64,000 nucleotides of DNA from Pseudomonadota bacterium (GCA_018896025.1 JAHIND010000035.1:62001-126000); one strand, 5' to 3'. Counted from the first letter of the stretch, positions 1-9,583 are shown. Translations and numbers: made by a program. The notes: generated by a model not told the origin, from the sequence alone.

Positions 1-161
1 TCGATGCCCATCTTCTCTGCGTTGGTGATAAAGATGTCCGAGTAGCCGGTGTCGTAGAGTATTTTTTTCCCGTCGTCCTCGATATATGCGCTGAAGCCAT
101 GCTCCGCCAGGAATCGCGTGGCATACAGGCTGTTGTTCTCGGTCAAAAGTGTGAGCTTCAT
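1..161 (-). CDS. Metallo-beta-lactamase-fold hydrolase, N-terminal fragment
   Basis: About 53 N-terminal residues are present and the rest runs off the window edge. The peptide begins MKLTLLTENNSLYATRF and continues into an ILYDTGYSDIF segment. This is the first beta-strand pair and the early D-T-G turn typical of the MBL-fold family that includes dihydropteroate-type phosphodiesterases and AIM-1-unlike hydrolases. The metal-binding HxHxDH motif would lie beyond the edge, so the enzyme activity cannot be judged. A purine-rich stretch (GGGGAGGA) precedes the ATG at 161. It follows the livF gene in the same direction with a 137-base gap, so it may be the last gene of the Liv operon. Confidence 0.7.
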   Translation of the reverse strand, partial: MKLTLLTENNSLYATRFLAEHGFSAYIEDDGKKILYDTGYSDIFITNAEKMGI

Positions 162-298
162 CTGTTCATCCTCCCCTGTTTCCCTTTAACTTGCAGTTGA
201 TTCATGATGAGGGTTCATTGGGTCTCCAATTGGCCGGTCTACCTTTTGGGAAGCCGGCGCCTAGGGGCAGGATTAAACAAAGTCTCTTCCGTCCCGGC

Positions 299-1015
299 CT
301 AGAGCTTCACTCCCAGGCACTGCTCCACCTCGTCCTGGCAGGCCCTAAGCTCCGCCGGGGTGCCGCTAAGCTTAACCTGGCCCTTTTCCAGGACATAGGC
401 CCTGAGGTTTTCGCTCAGGGATATGGTCAAATCGTAGTTCTGCTCCACCAACAGGATGGTGGCTCCGTGGCGTTGCAGGCGGCGCAGGATCTCGGCGATC
501 TCCTCCACGATAAGCGGGGCCAGGCCCTCGGTGGGCTCGTCGATCATCATCAGCTCGGGGTTGGAGATTAGCCCCCGGGCGATGGTGAGCATCTGCTGCT
601 CGCCGCCGGACAGGCTGCCGCCCAATTGCTTCACCCGCAACTTGAGCTTGGGGAAGTAGTCGAAGACCATGTCGAACTGCTCGGACACGTTGAGCTGTTT
701 CTTTTTGTGCAAGATGCCCAGTTGCAGGTTCTCCTCCACCGTGAGGTTGGGGATGATCCGCCGGTCCTCGGGGATGATGGCCAGCCCCTTGCGCACGTTG
801 AGGTAGGGCGCCCTGCCGGTGATGTCCTCGCCCTTGTAGATGATGCGGCCGTTCTTGGGCGGCTGGATGCCCATGATGGACTTGAGAGTGGTGGTTTTGC
901 CCACCCCGTTGCGCCCGAAGAGCACCACCACTTCCCCGGGATGAACCTCCAGGGACACCCCGTGAAGGATGTGGCTGCTGCCATAGTAGGTATTGATATT
1001 TTCTACCTTGAGCAC
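299..1015 (-). CDS. livF: Branched-chain amino acid-type ABC transporter ATPase LivF
   Basis: This 238-residue cytoplasmic ATPase is one of the two nucleotide-binding subunits of a Liv (HAAT family) importer. Visible motifs are Walker A GRNGVGKT near residue 34, the ABC signature LSGGEQQM near 135, and Walker B LMMIDEP followed by TEGLAP, a sequence typical of LivF rather than LivG. Its start overlaps the end of livG by 13 bases, so the two are probably translationally coupled. It is the last transporter gene of the set SBP-livH-livM-livG-livF. Liv-type systems also carry many non-amino-acid substrates. Here the linked dehydratase and dehydrogenase suggest an organic acid rather than leucine. 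Confidence 0.93.
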   Translation of the reverse strand: MLKVENINTYYGSSHILHGVSLEVHPGEVVVLFGRNGVGKTTTLKSIMGIQPPKNGRIIYKGEDITGRAPYLNVRKGLAIIPEDRRIIPNLTVEENLQLGILHKKKQLNVSEQFDMVFDYFPKLKLRVKQLGGSLSGGEQQMLTIARGLISNPELMMIDEPTEGLAPLIVEEIAEILRRLQRHGATILLVEQNYDLTISLSENLRAYVLEKGQVKLSGTPAELRACQDEVEQCLGVKL

Positions 1016-1761
1016 GGCTCGGCCCCTTTTCCCAAATAGACGTTTTGCACCGTCTCGTTGGCGCTGATCTTTTCCGGCGTGTCCTCGGCCAGCTTCTTGC
1101 CCTCGTGCAACACCATCACCTCGTCGGAGATGCCCATCACCACGCTGATGTCGTGCTCGATGAGGATGATGGTCAGCTTCAACTCGTTGGACAGCTTGCG
1201 GATCAGATGGGTGGCTTCCACGGTCTCCGCCGGGCTCATGCCCGCGGTGGGCTCGTCCAAGAGCAGGATGGTGGGCTCGGTGGCCAGGGCGATGCCTATC
1301 TCCAGGTAGCGCTTTTCCCCGTGACTCAGCTCCGAGGCGGTGCGGCCCTGCTGATCGGCCAGCCCCACGTGCTCCAGTATCTCCATGGTGCGGTTGTTCA
1401 AGGCCGAGTAGCTGTAGGCCTTGCGCCAGGAGTTGAACATGCTAACCCGCGACTGGGCCGACAGGCGCACGTTCTCGAATACGCTCAGGCGCGGGAAGAT
1501 GCTGGTGATCTGATAGGTCTTGGTGATGCCCAGCTGGGAGCGCTGGTTCATGGAGGCGTGGGAAACGTCCTTGCCTTGGAAGGTCACCTGGCCGTGGGTG
1601 GGCTTGTACAGCCCGGACACCAGGTTGAAGAAGGTGGTCTTGCCCGCGCCGTTGGGCCCGATGATGGACTTGAGCTTCCCCTGTTCTATGGAGAAGTCCA
1701 CCTGGTCCACCGCCTTCAGGCCGCCGAAATATTTACATACGCCTTTGGTTTGTAAAAGCAT
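1003..1761 (-). CDS. livG: Branched-chain amino acid-type ABC transporter ATPase LivG
   Basis: A 252-residue ABC ATPase of the LivG type. It has Walker A GPNGAGKT near residue 36, an LSHGEKRY signature (the usual LivG variant of LSGGQ) near 145, and Walker B ILLLDEP with TAGMSP. The downstream His switch falls in LIEHD near 203. It lies 14 bases after livM and overlaps livF, consistent with one transcript. With LivF it forms the ATPase dimer that drives the LivH/LivM membrane pair. Length and motif order are normal for the family, and nothing suggests loss of function. Confidence 0.93.
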   Translation of the reverse strand: MLLQTKGVCKYFGGLKAVDQVDFSIEQGKLKSIIGPNGAGKTTFFNLVSGLYKPTHGQVTFQGKDVSHASMNQRSQLGITKTYQITSIFPRLSVFENVRLSAQSRVSMFNSWRKAYSYSALNNRTMEILEHVGLADQQGRTASELSHGEKRYLEIGIALATEPTILLLDEPTAGMSPAETVEATHLIRKLSNELKLTIILIEHDISVVMGISDEVMVLHEGKKLAEDTPEKISANETVQNVYLGKGAEPCSR

Positions 1762-1775
1762 GACAGGCCTCTATC

Positions 1776-2777
1776 TCAAGACGCCGAAGGACGGCGACGT
1801 TCGCCGATCTTCTGCATGACGGTTCCCCATAGTCCCTCGGGGAACAACAGTATCAAGGCCATGAACATGGCCCCCACCCACATTTCCCAGCGATCGGTGT
1901 AGTTGCTGATGTTGTTGCGCAGGTACAAGAACACCATCGTGCCGATGAAGGGGCCCATGAAGGTGTGGGTGCCGCCCAGGACCGTCTGCATAACCACCAC
2001 GCCGGAGGTCATCCAAAACAGGGTGGTCACCGAGGCCGCGCCCAGGTAGATGGCCAGCAAGCCGCCGGCCAAGCCGGAGAACAGCCCGGAGTAGATGATG
2101 GACAAGAACTTGATGCGGGTGATGTTGAACCCGCATGCCCTGATGCGGTCCTCGTTCTCCCTGATCCCCTTGAGGGCGTGGCCGAAGGGCGAATTGAGCA
2201 GGCGCCACTGGGCCAGCACCGCCAGGGCCACGATGACGAAGACGAAGTAGTAGAGCTGCATCTGGTCGGAGAGGTTCAGATGGATGGGGAAGTCCACCGA
2301 CAGGGGGGGCAGCTTGAGGCTGTCCTCGCCCTCGGTCCAGCGCTTGAAGGGCGACAGGGCCAAAAAGTAGAGCATCTGGGCGATGGCTAGGGAGATCATG
2401 GCGAAGTAGGCACCCTTACGCTTGACGGCCAATAGGGCCACGATCACCGCCACCAGGGCGCCGCCGGCCATGGCCGCCAGCAGGGAGACCCACACGCCGA
2501 CCCCGCCGTAGAACACCACCATGGCCCCGGCGTAGGAGCCCACACCCAGATAACCGGCGTGGCCGAAGGAGATCATGCCGGTGTGGCCCAAGAGCAGGTT
2601 GAAGGCCAGGGCGAACAGGGCGTAGATCATTATTTCCGTGGCCAGGGGCTTGGACACCAGAAAGGGCAGCACTATTCCCAGAGCCAGCACCACCCACATG
2701 GCCCGGAACTCCAGGACGGTTTGCCAACTGTACGGCTTGTAGGCCGCTGCTTCATTTATCTGTTTTTTAGCGTTCAT
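1776..2777 (-). CDS. livM: Branched-chain amino acid-type ABC transporter permease LivM
   Basis: A 333-residue polytopic membrane protein with many hydrophobic segments and the LivM-type EAA-like cytoplasmic loop (NSPFGHALKGIRENEDRIRA) near the middle, which contacts the ATPases. I place the start at the ATG at 2777, four bases after the livH stop. An in-frame TTG at 2804 would overlap livH and adds a non-hydrophobic extension. No strong ribosome-binding site precedes 2777, so translation is probably coupled to livH. With LivH it forms the inner-membrane channel of the importer. Confidence 0.9.
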   Translation of the reverse strand: MNAKKQINEAAAYKPYSWQTVLEFRAMWVVLALGIVLPFLVSKPLATEIMIYALFALAFNLLLGHTGMISFGHAGYLGVGSYAGAMVVFYGGVGVWVSLLAAMAGGALVAVIVALLAVKRKGAYFAMISLAIAQMLYFLALSPFKRWTEGEDSLKLPPLSVDFPIHLNLSDQMQLYYFVFVIVALAVLAQWRLLNSPFGHALKGIRENEDRIRACGFNITRIKFLSIIYSGLFSGLAGGLLAIYLGAASVTTLFWMTSGVVVMQTVLGGTHTFMGPFIGTMVFLYLRNNISNYTDRWEMWVGAMFMALILLFPEGLWGTVMQKIGERRRPSAS

Positions 2778-2781
2778 TGGT

Positions 2782-3660
2782 CTAATCCCGGCCTTCCTCG
2801 CCAAAGAGCCCCCTGGGCCGCAGCACCAGAATCAAGGCCATGGTCAGGAAGATGGATACGTTGGACCAGTCGGGGGCCAGCAGGGAGACGAAGCTCACCA
2901 CCTGCCCCAGGATAAGGCCGCCCAGGGCGGCGCCTCCCAGGCTGCCCAGCCCGCCGATAACCACCACCACGAAGGCCTCGATGGTCATCTCGTCGCCCAT
3001 GTTGGGGATGGTCTGCACCATGGGAGCGGCCACCGCGCCGGCCAGGGCGGCCAAGCCCACGCCCAGCATGAAGCCCACGGTCCACACTCGCGACACGTTG
3101 ATGCCCAAACAGTTGACCATCAACCGGTCGCGGGTGGCGGCCCGGATGATCATGCCGATGCTGGTCTTTTTCATGAACAGGTACAGGGCCAACAGGACCA
3201 CCGCCATCAGCACCACCAGGAAGATGCGGTACTTGGGCAGGATCAGGTTGTCCACAAATGTGGCTCCCTGGAGCAGGGAGGGGTAGTCCACCACCTTGCC
3301 CACCAGCCCGAAAATCATTTTAATGATGTCGGGCAGGAAGATGCTCAGTCCGAAGCACATCAACAGGGGGTAAATCTGGTCGGTGCCGTAGAGCCGCTTG
3401 AGCAGTGTCATTTCGAACAGGGCCCCGATAAGCGACACGATAATCACCGCCGCGATGATCCCCACCCAGAAGTTTCCACAGAGGGAAATGGCCACGAATG
3501 TCGCATAGGCCCCAAGCATGTAGAAGGTGCCATGGGCAAAGTTGAGAACGTCCAGCAATCCGAAGATGATGGACAGTCCGCTGGCCAGCAGCACATATAT
3601 CGCTCCCAGGGCCAGCCCCATGATCACTTGCATTAGGATGATTTCCCAACTCAGTTCCAT
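2782..3660 (-). CDS. livH: Branched-chain amino acid-type ABC transporter permease LivH
   Basis: A 292-residue polytopic permease. The N-terminal part carries the family-typical GLALGAIYVLLASGLSIIFGL and NFAHGTFYMLGAY segments, and the conserved cytoplasmic stretch IRAATRDRLMVNCLGIN lies near residue 195. The C-terminus has the usual VVVIGGLGSLGGAALGG helix. I start it at the ATG at 3660 (MELSWEI). The frame is open further upstream but that extension contains no signal or helix. It follows the binding-protein gene by 66 bases and is the partner of LivM. Confidence 0.92.
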   Translation of the reverse strand: MELSWEIILMQVIMGLALGAIYVLLASGLSIIFGLLDVLNFAHGTFYMLGAYATFVAISLCGNFWVGIIAAVIIVSLIGALFEMTLLKRLYGTDQIYPLLMCFGLSIFLPDIIKMIFGLVGKVVDYPSLLQGATFVDNLILPKYRIFLVVLMAVVLLALYLFMKKTSIGMIIRAATRDRLMVNCLGINVSRVWTVGFMLGVGLAALAGAVAAPMVQTIPNMGDEMTIEAFVVVVIGGLGSLGGAALGGLILGQVVSFVSLLAPDWSNVSIFLTMALILVLRPRGLFGEEGRD

Positions 3661-3726
3661 CACGCCCTCATTTTCAAAACCAGCCGCGGCAGTCGACAAA
3701 GACCGCCGCGGCCGGCTGTTGGGTTT

Positions 3727-4959
3727 CTACTTGCCCGGCAACTTGTTCCGGATGGGGCCGTACACGCTGTCGGCGCGGTCCACGTCACAAGGCAGCATGG
3801 TCTTGCTGGGGGGCACCTCGGCGATAACCGTCGCCAGATCCCAACCCTTGGCCTTGGCGCCGCGACCCTGGAGGATAACCACGGTCTGGGTGCGCACGTG
3901 GTCGCACTTGCGGAAGTGCTCGGGGCCCTGGTTCAGGTCCCACTTCAGGTTCTCCAGAGCGGGGATGATCTTGGCCAGGTCGGTGCGGGTGCCCGCCTTT
4001 TCCATGGCCATAAACAAGGTTTGGGCGCCCACGTAGCCGCTATCGGTGTCGGCGTCCGGGGGACGGTTGAACTTCTTCATGTAGGCGTCCACGAAGGGCT
4101 TGGCGTTGGGGTACTTCTTGTACAGGGTCCAGTACCAGGTCACCGCGCCGTAGACGTTCTCGTTATAGGCGGAGCCGCACTCCTTCATGATGGGCATGGC
4201 GGTCTTGGGCAGGGCCAATTTGATGCGCTGGCTCAGGCCCAGCTCGCCGAACTGCTTGATGGCCGCGACCAGGTCGGAGCCGAACACGGACAGCACCAGG
4301 AAGTCGGGCTTCTTGGCCAGAATCTGGGGCACGTAGGCCGAGAAGTCACGAGTGCCGATGGGGGTGTAGATGGCGCCCACGAACTCGCCGCCCGCCGCCT
4401 TGCTCTTCACCAGGAAGGCCGCCACTTGGTCGTGACCCCAACGGTAGTCGGCCGCGATAACCATCCACTTTTTGCCCAGCTTCTCAAAGGCGAAGTCGGC
4501 CAGGGCCGCGCCGGTCATGTAGGACTTGATGCCCGTGGTGAAGCCGTAGTAACCCCAGTCAGGACCTTGGCCCAGGCTGTTGTGGCAGGTGGACATGTAC
4601 AGGACCTTGTTCTTGTTGGCCCACTGGTTGATGACCATGGAGATGCCGCCACCCAGGTTGCCGCCGATGATCGGAATACCGCTGTCCACGAATTCCTTCA
4701 TACGCCGAAGGGCCACGTCGGCCTTCAGCTCGGAGTCGCGGATCAAAACCTTGACCGGCTTGCCCAGCACGCCGCCCTTGGCGTTCCACTCGTCCACGGC
4801 CATCTCCACGCCGCGCTTCATTTCCTCGGCGTAGAAACCGTAGGGGCCGGAGAGGGGAAACTCCCAGCCAACATCCGCGGGCGCCGCCGCGGGAGCCGCG
4901 CTTGCAAAGGCCATGGCGCACAGCCCGGCCAACAGTGTCAGGACCAAAAACCGTTTCAT
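3727..4959 (-). CDS. Periplasmic substrate-binding protein of the Liv-type importer
   Basis: A 410-residue type I periplasmic binding protein (LivK/amide-binding superfamily). It starts with a cleavable signal peptide (MKRFLVLTLLAGLCAMAFASAAPAAA). A strong ribosome-binding site, AGGAGGAGGA, stands a few bases before the ATG at 4959. The mature part opens with a typical first strand, GWEFPLSGPYGFYAEEMKRG, and a later AADYRWGHDQ region matches the hinge side of this fold. Ligand identity cannot be read from sequence. Its position between the dehydratase gene and livH suggests that it captures the substrate of the neighbouring catabolic enzymes. Confidence 0.88.
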   Translation of the reverse strand: MKRFLVLTLLAGLCAMAFASAAPAAAPADVGWEFPLSGPYGFYAEEMKRGVEMAVDEWNAKGGVLGKPVKVLIRDSELKADVALRRMKEFVDSGIPIIGGNLGGGISMVINQWANKNKVLYMSTCHNSLGQGPDWGYYGFTTGIKSYMTGAALADFAFEKLGKKWMVIAADYRWGHDQVAAFLVKSKAAGGEFVGAIYTPIGTRDFSAYVPQILAKKPDFLVLSVFGSDLVAAIKQFGELGLSQRIKLALPKTAMPIMKECGSAYNENVYGAVTWYWTLYKKYPNAKPFVDAYMKKFNRPPDADTDSGYVGAQTLFMAMEKAGTRTDLAKIIPALENLKWDLNQGPEHFRKCDHVRTQTVVILQGRGAKAKGWDLATVIAEVPPSKTMLPCDVDRADSVYGPIRNKLPGK

Positions 4960-5111
4960 TAAAAATCCTCCTCCTTAGTTCGTCACAAAATGCGGCCAGG
5001 CTCTTGCGCTACACCCATGCTGCCTAAAACGAGCCCTAGGCCTAAAGATTTGCCCTACGTCCATGAATAGGCTCCTGACGGCTTCCCCCCGTGGCGCCCG
5101 TCAGGCCCAGA

Positions 5112-6845
5112 TCAATCCTCCAAAAACGCTCCACGCATGGCGGAGGCCGCTCCTTGGGAGTAGCGGCGCAAAAGGCCCCTGGGATGTTGGCGCCGGGGCG
5201 CCTGCCAGGTTTCGCGCCGCTTGGCCAAGACGCCGTCCGCCTCTTGTGGCGATACCGGTTTTCCCTGGACACCCACCAGGTCCACCCGGCGGCCGGGAAT
5301 GTCGATGCGCACCAGATCGCCGTTTTCCACCAGGGCGATGGGGCCTCCCACCACCGCCTCGGGAGAGACGTGCCCCAGGCAGGGGCCCCGGGTGGCCCCG
5401 CTGAAGCGGCCGTCGGTAACCAGGGCCACCTTGCTCAATTCGGGAATACTCACCAGGGCCTCGGTGGTGGCCAGCATCTCGGGCATGCCGCTGCCCCGTG
5501 GCCCCTCGTAGCGGATCACCACCACCGACTCGGGCTTGATGCGCCCTTCCAGGCAGGCGGCCAGGGCCTCTTCCTCGCGGTCGAAGACCTGGGCCGGACC
5601 CTGGTGCACCAGCATGTCCTGGGGCATGGCCGCGAACTTGATCACCGAGCCCTCGGGAGCCAGGTTGCCCTTCAAGACCGCGATGGAGCCGGTGCCCTTG
5701 GATTGCTCCAGGGGCTTGATCACTTCCTCGGGCCGCAGTTTGTAGTTGGCCAGGTAGCCGGCCCCGCGCTCGAAGAAGCCCTCTTTCCAGAGCTGTTCCA
5801 GGTTTTCTCCCAGGGTCTTGCCGGTGACGGTTAGTACGTCCAGGTCCAGCATTTCTCTAAGGTTCCACTGCACCCGGGGAATGCCCCCGGCGTACCAGGC
5901 CAGCTCGCTCAAGTATTTGCCCGAGGGCTGGATGTCCATGAGCAGGGGCACGCTCTGGTTGGCCTGGTCAAAAAGCTCCGGCTCCACCAAGCGGCCTCCC
6001 TCGTGCGCAATGGCCGGTAGATGGATCAGGGCATTGGTGGAGCCGGAAATGGCCGCGTGAACCTTGATGGCGTTGACAAAGGCGGCTTCGGTCATGATGT
6101 CCGAGGGCTTGATGCCCTGCTCGGCCAGGCGCATGACCTGGTGGCCGGCTTGCCGGGAAAGGCGGCGGATGTCCTGCAAGGAAGCCGGACAAAGCGCGGC
6201 CCCGGGCAAGGTCATGCCCAGGGCCTCGGCCATGCATTGCATGGTGCTGGCGGTGCCCATGAACTGGCACGCGCCGCCCATTCCCGGACAGCCGCTGAGT
6301 TTATAGTTGCGGATGCTCTGGGCCACGTCCAGGCCCTGGCGCATGCGGGTGGCGTCGTCGCCGGTGAACACGCTGTGGCTCATGGCCGGGCCCATGCGGT
6401 TGCTGCCGCCGGGCATGTGCAGGCCGGGAATGTCCAAACGCATCAGGGCCATGAGATGGGCCGGGATCACCTTGTCGCAGCTGGAGATGGCCAGCACCCC
6501 GTCCCAGGGGATGACCCGGCCGTGGGCCTCGAACAGGTCGCAGTACACCTCGCGGGCGGGCAGGATGTAGTTCATGCCGTCGTGCAGCATGGCCCACCCG
6601 TCGCAGATGTCGGTGCCGTGGAAGTTGGCCGGCTTGCCCCCGCTCTGATACACCCCCAGCTTGGCCTCCTCGGCCAGCTCGCGCAGATGCACGCTGCCGG
6701 GGTGGCTTTCGCCGAAGGCGTCCTCTATGAGGATGTGGGGGGCGGCGAGGTCGTCTTCGTCCCAGCCCGTGCCGCAGCACAGGGCGTCGATCTGAATCCA
6801 GTCCTCGCGGGCTTTGCGGCTCTTTTGTTTGTTACCTGCGCCCAT
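5112..6845 (-). CDS. IlvD/Edd-family dehydratase
   Basis: A 577-residue iron-sulfur dehydratase of the IlvD/Edd family, which removes water from 2,3-dihydroxy acids or sugar acids. Family motifs appear in order: [13 protein letters not shown] near residue 127, [17 protein letters not shown] near 195, [14 protein letters not shown] near 270, a GNLAPEG segment near 400, [12 protein letters not shown] near 465 and [16 protein letters not shown] near 500. The cysteines in the first two motifs are the expected cluster ligands. The C-terminus ([14 protein letters not shown]) is also typical. It sits after an IclR regulator and a 3-hydroxyacid dehydrogenase and before a Liv importer, not among isoleucine/valine synthesis genes. 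A catabolic sugar-acid dehydratase is therefore more likely than biosynthetic IlvD. Confidence 0.88.
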   Translation of the reverse strand: MGAGNKQKSRKAREDWIQIDALCCGTGWDEDDLAAPHILIEDAFGESHPGSVHLRELAEEAKLGVYQSGGKPANFHGTDICDGWAMLHDGMNYILPAREVYCDLFEAHGRVIPWDGVLAISSCDKVIPAHLMALMRLDIPGLHMPGGSNRMGPAMSHSVFTGDDATRMRQGLDVAQSIRNYKLSGCPGMGGACQFMGTASTMQCMAEALGMTLPGAALCPASLQDIRRLSRQAGHQVMRLAEQGIKPSDIMTEAAFVNAIKVHAAISGSTNALIHLPAIAHEGGRLVEPELFDQANQSVPLLMDIQPSGKYLSELAWYAGGIPRVQWNLREMLDLDVLTVTGKTLGENLEQLWKEGFFERGAGYLANYKLRPEEVIKPLEQSKGTGSIAVLKGNLAPEGSVIKFAAMPQDMLVHQGPAQVFDREEEALAACLEGRIKPESVVVIRYEGPRGSGMPEMLATTEALVSIPELSKVALVTDGRFSGATRGPCLGHVSPEAVVGGPIALVENGDLVRIDIPGRRVDLVGVQGKPVSPQEADGVLAKRRETWQAPRRQHPRGLLRRYSQGAASAMRGAFLED

Positions 6846-6885
6846 CAGCGTCTCCCACTGTTCCTGTACCGGCCGGGCCGAGGCC

Positions 6886-7791
6886 CTAGCCGGGAGTTAC
6901 CTCGGTGTTGGAGAGCATCTCCAGGCATTTGACGATGGAGGAGTGGTCCCACTGGGAGCCGCCCATGGCGGTAACCGAGTTCCACAGTTGGGACAGCAGG
7001 GCGTTGCAGGGCAGATAGATGCCCAACTGCTTGGCCGCTTCCACCGCGATCTCGGTGTCTTTCTTGTGCAGGTGCACCTTGCCGCCGGGAGTGAAGTTGC
7101 GGTCCAGCATGCGCTGGCCATGCAGCTCCAGCACGCGGCTCTGGGCGAAGCCGCCCAACAGGGCGTTGCGCACCTTGGCCGGGTCCACGCCGTTTTTCTT
7201 GGCAAAGACCAAGGCCTCAGCCACCGCGGCGATGGCCAAGCCCACCACGATCTGGTTGCAGGCCTTGGACACCTGGCCCGCGCCGTTGTCGCCCACCAGG
7301 TTCACGTTCTTGCCCATCTTCTGCAGCAGGGGCAGCACCTTTTGGAAGGTGGCCTCGTCGCCGCCGGCCATGATGGACAGGGAGGCTTCCTGGGCGCCCA
7401 CGTCGCCGCCGCTCACCGGGGCGTCGATCATCTCCAGGCCCTTTTCCTTCAGGGCCGCAGCGATCTTTTTGGCGCCGGTGGGGCTGATGGTGCTCATGTC
7501 CACCACCGCGGAACCGGGGGCCATGCCCTCAATGAGGCCGTCGGAGCCCAGGATCACCTGCTCGGCGATTGCCTCGCTGGGCAGCATGGTGATGATCACC
7601 TCGGAGTTCTGGGCCACCTCTTTGGGGCTGGCGGCGGCGGTGGCGCCCTGGGCCACGGCCTGTTCCACCGCCGTGGGCACTACGTCGTACACGCAAAGTT
7701 CGTAACCGGCTTTGAGCAGGTTGCCCGCCATGGGCAATCCCATGATGCCCAACCCCACGAATCCGACTTTCTTGACCACGATTTCCTCCAT
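6886..7791 (-). CDS. 3-hydroxyisobutyrate dehydrogenase-family NAD(P)-dependent oxidoreductase
   Basis: A 301-residue beta-hydroxyacid dehydrogenase. The N-terminal Rossmann motif [17 protein letters not shown] starts near residue 9. The substrate-binding motif [15 protein letters not shown] lies near 120, and the catalytic lysine region [15 protein letters not shown] near 170. Members reduce tartronate semialdehyde or oxidise 3-hydroxyisobutyrate and related acids, and the exact substrate is not readable here. It lies 40 bases upstream of the dehydratase in transcription order and 17 bases after the IclR gene. The three probably form the catabolic head of the operon. Confidence 0.9.
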   Translation of the reverse strand: MEEIVVKKVGFVGLGIMGLPMAGNLLKAGYELCVYDVVPTAVEQAVAQGATAAASPKEVAQNSEVIITMLPSEAIAEQVILGSDGLIEGMAPGSAVVDMSTISPTGAKKIAAALKEKGLEMIDAPVSGGDVGAQEASLSIMAGGDEATFQKVLPLLQKMGKNVNLVGDNGAGQVSKACNQIVVGLAIAAVAEALVFAKKNGVDPAKVRNALLGGFAQSRVLELHGQRMLDRNFTPGGKVHLHKKDTEIAVEAAKQLGIYLPCNALLSQLWNSVTAMGGSQWDHSSIVKCLEMLSNTEVTPG

Positions 7792-7808
7792 GGATGACTT
7801 TTGGCTAC

Positions 7809-8606
7809 TCAGCTCTTGGCCGAGCGGGCTGGTTTCTTGGTGGGGGCCGGAGCGATATCGGGCGCTCCCAGCTCCTGAGAAATTTTCGCGGTGGTCTCCT
7901 GCAACAGGGGCATCATCTCGTCCACCTTTTCGGGCGTCATGCGCTCCCGGGGGCCGGAGATGCTTATGGCCGCCACCATCTCACCCTTGAGGTTGTAGAT
8001 GGGCGAGGCCATGCAGTTGACCCCGATGAGGGTCTCTTCGCTGTCGCGGGCATAGCCCTGCTCGCGCGTCTTTTCCAAGGACTTCTTGAGATCGCGCATG
8101 GAGGTGATGGAGGTTTCGGTGCACTTTTTCAGGCGGCCCCGGCTCTTGTAAAGCTGGGTCAGCTCCGCCTCGGACAGGGCCGAAAGCAGCACCTTGCCGG
8201 TGGCGGTGCAGTGGGCCGGGAAACGGGTGCCCACCCGGATGGAGACCCGGAGCAGCATCTCCGACTCGAAACGCTCGATGTACTCGATCTCGTCGTCCAC
8301 CAGGGAGGCCGCGCTCACGGTTTCCTTGCACTTGAGGTAAAGCTCGCGCATCAGCGGGTTCATCACCGCGCGCAGGGCTTTGAAGCGGTCCAGGGGCGAC
8401 TGCATCATGTAGAAGCGGATGCCCAAACCGTACTTTTTGGTCTCCAGGTCCTGGCGGGCGTATTTGTACTTCACCAAAGACGAGAGGATGCGGTGCACCG
8501 TTCCCTTGGGCATCTCCAAGGCGTTGGATATTTCGGTGACACTCATCTCCTCGTTTTTGCTGACCAGCAAATCCATTATCGACAGGGCCTTGGCTAGGGA
8601 TTTCAT
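7809..8606 (-). CDS. IclR-family transcriptional regulator
   Basis: A 265-residue regulator with an N-terminal winged helix (KSLAKALSIMDLLVSKNEEMSVTEISNALEMPKGTVHRILSSL spans residues 2-45) and a C-terminal effector-binding domain. The latter includes GKVLLSALSEAE and the ALSLIGVNCMASPIYN-type region near the end. I choose the ATG at 8606: a nine-base G run just upstream, read on this strand, can serve as the ribosome-binding site. Upstream sequence contains three inverted repeats that resemble IclR operators. As first gene of the operon it probably controls the downstream dehydrogenase, dehydratase and importer, and itself. Confidence 0.9.
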   Translation of the reverse strand: MKSLAKALSIMDLLVSKNEEMSVTEISNALEMPKGTVHRILSSLVKYKYARQDLETKKYGLGIRFYMMQSPLDRFKALRAVMNPLMRELYLKCKETVSAASLVDDEIEYIERFESEMLLRVSIRVGTRFPAHCTATGKVLLSALSEAELTQLYKSRGRLKKCTETSITSMRDLKKSLEKTREQGYARDSEETLIGVNCMASPIYNLKGEMVAAISISGPRERMTPEKVDEMMPLLQETTAKISQELGAPDIAPAPTKKPARSAKS

Positions 8607-8965
8607 AGACTGCCCCCCCCCTTGCAAAACCGGGAAATCCTTATTTGAGTTGCAAACATAGTTGTTCCAAATTGTGGAATAGCGTTTTATTTAAGTTACT
8701 AAATACGGATTTTCCGTGTCAACCAAAAACTTCACATTTTTCTACATAGCGGAATAGATTCCGTTATATGGAACGAACATGGCAGAACCCGGTCCCGCTC
8801 CCCGGTCAGTAATTTAATTTTATTGTTACTTATATTAGGTTGTTAGGTGCGAAGGCCTGGGAAAGTGATCGGATCACACTGCAAAGGCATTGGAAGGCTT
8901 GAAATGAATTTGGCTCATGGAACGCCGATGCCCCTTCACCGGCGTTCCGTGTTTTTTAAGCGGGT
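8607..8965. promoter_or_regulatory. Upstream region of the IclR-led operon with three inverted repeats
   Basis: This 359-base AT-rich stretch holds no supported gene. Three dyads are visible. TTCCA-N5-TGGAA lies at 8665-8679. ACGGA-N3-TCCGT lies at 8705-8717. CGGAAT-AG-ATTCCG is at 8750-8763 and extends to 20 bases (8747-8766) with one mismatched pair. All share GGAA/TTCC-type half-sites, the kind of element IclR proteins bind. They lie 60-160 bases upstream of the IclR start and are probable operators for autoregulation. Assignment to this regulator is inference. No convincing -35/-10 pair was settled on. Confidence 0.5.
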
Positions 8966-9583
8966 TTAATACATGCCCATGATGGCGTTCAAAGACTGTT
9001 TTATGTGCGCCACGCTCAGCTCGCGAAGCTTGGCCTCGTCCTTGTCCTTGATGGCCTCGATGATCTCCTTGGCCTGGTGGAAAAAGCTGCCGCTCATGAT
9101 GTTCTGGGGGCGGGAGCGCCAGAAACGCAGGTAGCCGGAAAGCATGCGCTCCAGCAGGGCGGCCAGTTGCTTGTTGCCCGTGGCCTGGTAGAGCACCCGG
9201 TGGAACTCGGTGTCCAGGCGCGAGAGCTCCTCGTTGTCCTTCACCTTGTCCAGGTTGGATATCTTCTCCAGGATGCCGTCCAGGGTGGCCAGGGTCGCCG
9301 GGGTCATGCGCCTCAGAGCCAGCACGTTGGCCTCCACCTCCAGGATCAGGCGGATCTCGGTGGTGTCGCGCATGCGGTCCAGGGTCAGGGGGCTCACCGT
9401 GAAGTGGTTGCCGTTGCGGTAAACCCAGTCCTCGGCCTCCAGATAGATGATGGCCTCCTTCACCGGCGTGCGGCTGACCCCGTAGTAGGAGGCCAGGTCG
9501 CTGAGGTTCAGGCTGGCTTCCGGCTCTATATCCAGGCTGATGACCCGCTGTTTGAGATCTTCAAATATTTCTCTAGGGTCCAA
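8966..9583 (-). CDS. GntR-family regulator with FCD effector domain
   Basis: A 205-residue FadR-type regulator. The N-terminal winged helix includes LNLSDLASYYGVSRTPVKEAIIYLEAEDWV (about residues 28-58). The C-terminal all-helical FCD domain shows its metal-site-type motif LDTEFHRVLYQATGN near residue 125. I take a TTG at 9583 as start because GGGAGG stands a few bases upstream of it; an in-frame TTG at 9604 is less well placed. It is the last gene of the UbiD/UbiX/RidA run and probably senses the degraded acid or an intermediate. It may act on the upstream promoter near 19.8 kb. Confidence 0.87.
   Translation of the reverse strand: MDPREIFEDLKQRVISLDIEPEASLNLSDLASYYGVSRTPVKEAIIYLEAEDWVYRNGNHFTVSPLTLDRMRDTTEIRLILEVEANVLALRRMTPATLATLDGILEKISNLDKVKDNEELSRLDTEFHRVLYQATGNKQLAALLERMLSGYLRFWRSRPQNIMSGSFFHQAKEIIEAIKDKDEAKLRELSVAHIKQSLNAIMGMY

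Noticed and set aside
5112-6845. Biosynthetic dihydroxy-acid dehydratase IlvD
   Set aside because: There is no ilv or leu gene around it and it is placed between an IclR-led dehydrogenase and an importer. A catabolic member of the family is more likely.
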